Below, piece after piece: positions 61,901 through 64,000 of a stretch of 64,000 nt of DNA. Within the stretch, counting starts at the first letter, position 1. Each line of letters starts with the position of its first letter. The notes under the pieces were generated by a model. It had not been told where the DNA came from. It made no database searches and was given only the letters and a program-made list of their open reading frames with translations. Made by a program: the position numbers and the translations under genes. The stretch is taken from contig OZ014413.1 of assembly GCA_963965975.1 (NCBI GenBank), positions 4,784,001 through 4,848,000 of the forward strand. The letters run 5' to 3'. This stretch comes from Xestospongia bergquistia (taxonomy: Eukaryota > Porifera > Demospongiae > Haplosclerida > Petrosiidae).

Positions 61901-63988
61901 GTACATTTTACCAAAAAACTATCAAGTGCTAGCATTTAGGAAAGTTGCAAACCAAAATCCCATATAAAGTTAATTGTATTCTTAGCATTCCATCATGACT
62001 AATGCCAAGCATAGTTTGCATATTATTAAAGAACACTCATGAAGCGTTCTCCAGCTTCAGCAGAAAAGTTCAGTAACTGTTGAAAATATTTTTAGCAGTA
62101 AGAGTATGATAGATTGAGAAATATCCACAAAGAACCATGAAAAGCTTCAGCATGACTTACAGCAACTACGACACCATGTCCAAGTCAGGTTGATGATATT
62201 GTCATAATTAAAATTCCACTAAACCGTAGTCATTCTCAATGTGAACATAGTATATAGTAATAGCTCTTATGGTAAAGGTAAACAAGTTGCTGCATGTGTC
62301 AGTGGTCAACACATGTAGTTTAATTTCTTTAGTCAAATTGTAATAACAGACTAAAATGATGAGGAAAGAACATAGTCATATGACTAGTGTTCTATGGGAG
62401 GTTCTGGAAACACTTATATACTAAGCACTCTACATTCTGAAATAAACTCTAACCTAAACTCAAATGAATAAATCTATACACTTATTCTTAGACAATATCA
62501 CAAAACATTAGTGACTACTGACTACAAATCATATATTGAGGCATTTTAGGAGACTACTGACTGTACATCATGTGGGTTCAATCCATAATGTCATCTCCAA
62601 AAATGTCTGTACATCAAAATGTCAATGGACCAAAATGACATCAACGTGTCTACTAAAATAAGTTATTGAGACTAAATTTGACTGTTGATTACGTAACTAT
62701 TGTTAATTTACATTATACAAGAGACAGAGGAGGAGGTTCATGTAGACACAACAGACATGGGGTTAATTACAATAGAAGGTAATATATTACTATTACTATT
62801 ACACAGAAATTTTACTACTAGACAGAGTTTAATGTTACTGAACTGTTTATAATAGAAATGAGTAGAAAGGATGTGAAACAAATCTATAATACCCCGTTCA
62901 TGTTGAGACTGACCAGTAACTTAAGTGTTATAACTCTAGCTAGGAATAAGCTTGAGAAAAATGGTTTTGCAAGTCGACAAATTAAATGAAGTAGAGCACT
63001 AGCTATTTAGGAAAACCACAAACCAGAAATCTCACACAAGATGAACAGCAATCTGACGGCACACCTAATCTTCATATTATTAATGAAGGCTCACACAAGT
63101 ATTCTCTAGCTTAAGCCAAAAGTTCAGAAACTTTCAAAAATACCTTTAACAGTAAAGTAAGATAGATTAAGACAATACAGCTGCAAATAACCATAAAAAA
63201 TTTCAGTAAAAATCACAAAAAAATTTGTAACCATGACATCACATCCTACTTAGCTTGATGACGTTGTAATTAAAATTCCACTAAAATGCAGTCATTCTCA
63301 ACATGAACAGAGTATATTATGTTCCAAGTTTCATTGAAAGATTGCTAGACTTTGGATAAGAACTAATAAGACATAGTAAGAATGGCAGTATCTAATCCAG
63401 CAATACTCAACATTCCTGGAACATTGGAGTATGCTGATGTAATTGGTGTACTCAGTCAGGCTGAGAAACTATGTTTTGTCTAACCCAACACTACGATTTA
63501 TTTTAGTTCACAAACAAATGCACTAAGCATGCACTTGCTGACATTTTGATCACAGACATTATAGGAGTTGCTTTACATGCTTAAGTGTTTAATGTCCTGG
63601 TTTAAAATGTGCATAATTAGTCATTGGAATATATAATTAGTAATTAGGTAGTATGTAAACTACAATGTATGATCCTTTATTCACCTCCACATTGAATTTT
63701 AACTTCAAAGTAACTCTTATCTTGGACAAGAGGAGCGTTTGCTAGTGCAGCACCTGTACCACATATCCTACGACCTGATTTTACCACAACACAATCCACA
63801 CCTGAGAGAGAGAAGAGAGAGAGACAGAGACAGAGAGAGGACAAAATAAGATCGCTAAACCGAAGACCATCTACACAGTTATCTGTCTTACCCATTTTGG
63901 TTGTATCTATCAGTACTTGTTGCATTTCTTGGAGTCTTACTGGTCCAGGATCAGGGTTGCCCCATATACAGGAGCAAAAACAAGCCAT
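58948..63988 (-). CDS. SPRYD7: SPRY domain-containing protein 7
   Basis: SPRYD7 is a small, nearly all-SPRY protein; SPRY domains bind protein partners, and its own role is poorly known. Five minus-strand exons give 191 residues, close to the human length of about 196: 63988-63892, 63801-63685, 60845-60685, 60632-60530, 59045-58948. The start is MACFCSCIWGN, a Cys-rich N-terminus like that of the vertebrate protein. Conserved blocks are VVVKSGRRICGTG, NAPLVQDKSYFEVKIQ, GVWGVGLATP, VPLGTDTNSWVL, SYDHVELNFFLNGK, GIRGTVYPV, DDGAILDVQF and PPPDGFDRILLERNLL. It is complete, with only 12 bases of upstream sequence in the window. An AATAAA hexamer directly overlaps the stop codon (TAAATAAAC). Introns 3 and 4 are long (2.8 and 1.5 kb) and repeat-laden. 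Confidence 0.95.
59528..59912. repeat. Direct repeats in SPRYD7 intron 4
   Basis: A 40-base segment (TTCTTTAACCACTGACACAA onward) occurs identically at about 59601-59640 and 59873-59912. The sequence AGTTCTTTAAATCAGTGAAA occurs at about 59528 and 59577. The pattern looks like local duplication. Confidence 0.8.
60958..61117. mobile_element. Possible small inverted-repeat element in SPRYD7 intron 3
   Basis: The segment begins TTATAGGTTATACTCTAAAT and ends with a sequence whose complement reads TATAGGTTTGTTC...GCTCTAAAT. Arms are about 20-25 bases and imperfect. There is no coding capacity. Confidence 0.35.
61797..62252. mobile_element. Non-autonomous DNA transposon (MITE), copy A
   Basis: 456 bases bounded by terminal inverted repeats of about 20 bases (TACTCTGTTCATGTTGAGAA at the left, a diverged complement ending GAACATAGTA at the right). 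Both ends are flanked by TA, consistent with but not proof of a TA target site. It is AT-rich with no open frame. Copy B lies about 640 bases away in the same orientation. Confidence 0.8.
62890..63314. mobile_element. Non-autonomous DNA transposon (MITE), copy B
   Basis: 425 bases with left end TACCCCGTTCATGTTGAGAC and right end TCTCAACATGAACAGAGTA, the latter nearly perfect. Interior sequence parallels copy A throughout (for example GTTATAACTCT, AAGATAGATTAAGA-like and TAATTAAAATTCCACTAAA), with substitutions and small indels. Confidence 0.82.
63804..63840. repeat. GA/CT-rich simple repeat abutting the SPRYD7 exon 2 acceptor
   Basis: Impure GA repeat. On the minus strand it reads as a CT tract leading into CTCTCTCAG and then exon 2 (starting at 63801). 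Confidence 0.85.
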
Positions 63989-64000
63989 TCTCAGATAAGT

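Overview
The window is nuclear DNA from an animal and is very probably from a demosponge; Amphimedon-like is an inference, not shown. It is AT-rich and compact. Genes have many short GT-AG introns, intergenic gaps are often under 1 kb, and the gene set is metazoan (diaphanous formin, GRAF-type RhoGAP, TDRD3, PRCC, FE65, UNC93A, SPRYD7). It also holds an intronless beta-helix/multi-pass membrane gene of a kind I associate with sponge gene families. I see no prokaryotic, viral, rRNA, tRNA or CRISPR feature. Exon coordinates are my own splice reconstructions from GT/AG sites, phase continuity and protein family fit; no transcripts were available.

Layout: (1) 205-8868 (+) is the 3' part of a GRAF/oligophrenin-type RhoGAP (BAR end, PH, RhoGAP, SH3). 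(2) 9825-13322 (-) is a TDRD3-like gene without UBA or Tudor domains, head-to-head with (3) 14197-22529 (+), a complete diaphanous formin. (4) 23009-26762 (-) is PRCC. (5) 27557-31396 (-) is a single-exon 1279-residue beta-helix plus multi-pass membrane protein. (6) 31029-36430 is a recent tandem duplication of about 2.7 kb. It leaves a 5'-truncated UNC93A-like pseudogene (32301-33775), a 3'-truncated copy of the beta-helix gene (33792-34147) and then the intact UNC93A-like gene (34926-36979, -). (7) 37255-44300 (-) is an FE65/APBB-like adaptor with two WW domains, a long repetitive proline-rich linker, the two FE65 PTB domains and an extra C-terminal PTB that looks tensin-type. Its inferred 5' non-coding exon near 48.7 kb is separated from the coding part by a 4.4-kb intron. 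(8) 48945-57561 (+) is a ten-exon gene for a protein of about 1858 residues. It is mostly helical, carries an HNH-like CxxC...SHxIP...CxxC block and ends in a Cys/His cluster. I cannot assign it to a named family, and it is the best candidate for undescribed biology here. (9) 58948-63988 (-) is SPRYD7, complete, with two related terminal-inverted-repeat elements in its third intron.

Functional links: the RhoGAP and the formin sit about 5 kb apart and act on the same pathway (Rho-GTP off-switch and Rho effector), with TDRD3 between them. TDRD3/formin and FE65/HNH-like gene are divergent pairs that probably share promoters. RhoGAP/TDRD3, formin/PRCC and HNH-like/SPRYD7 are convergent pairs. In two genes the 3' splice site abuts a CT-rich simple repeat that must serve as its polypyrimidine tract.
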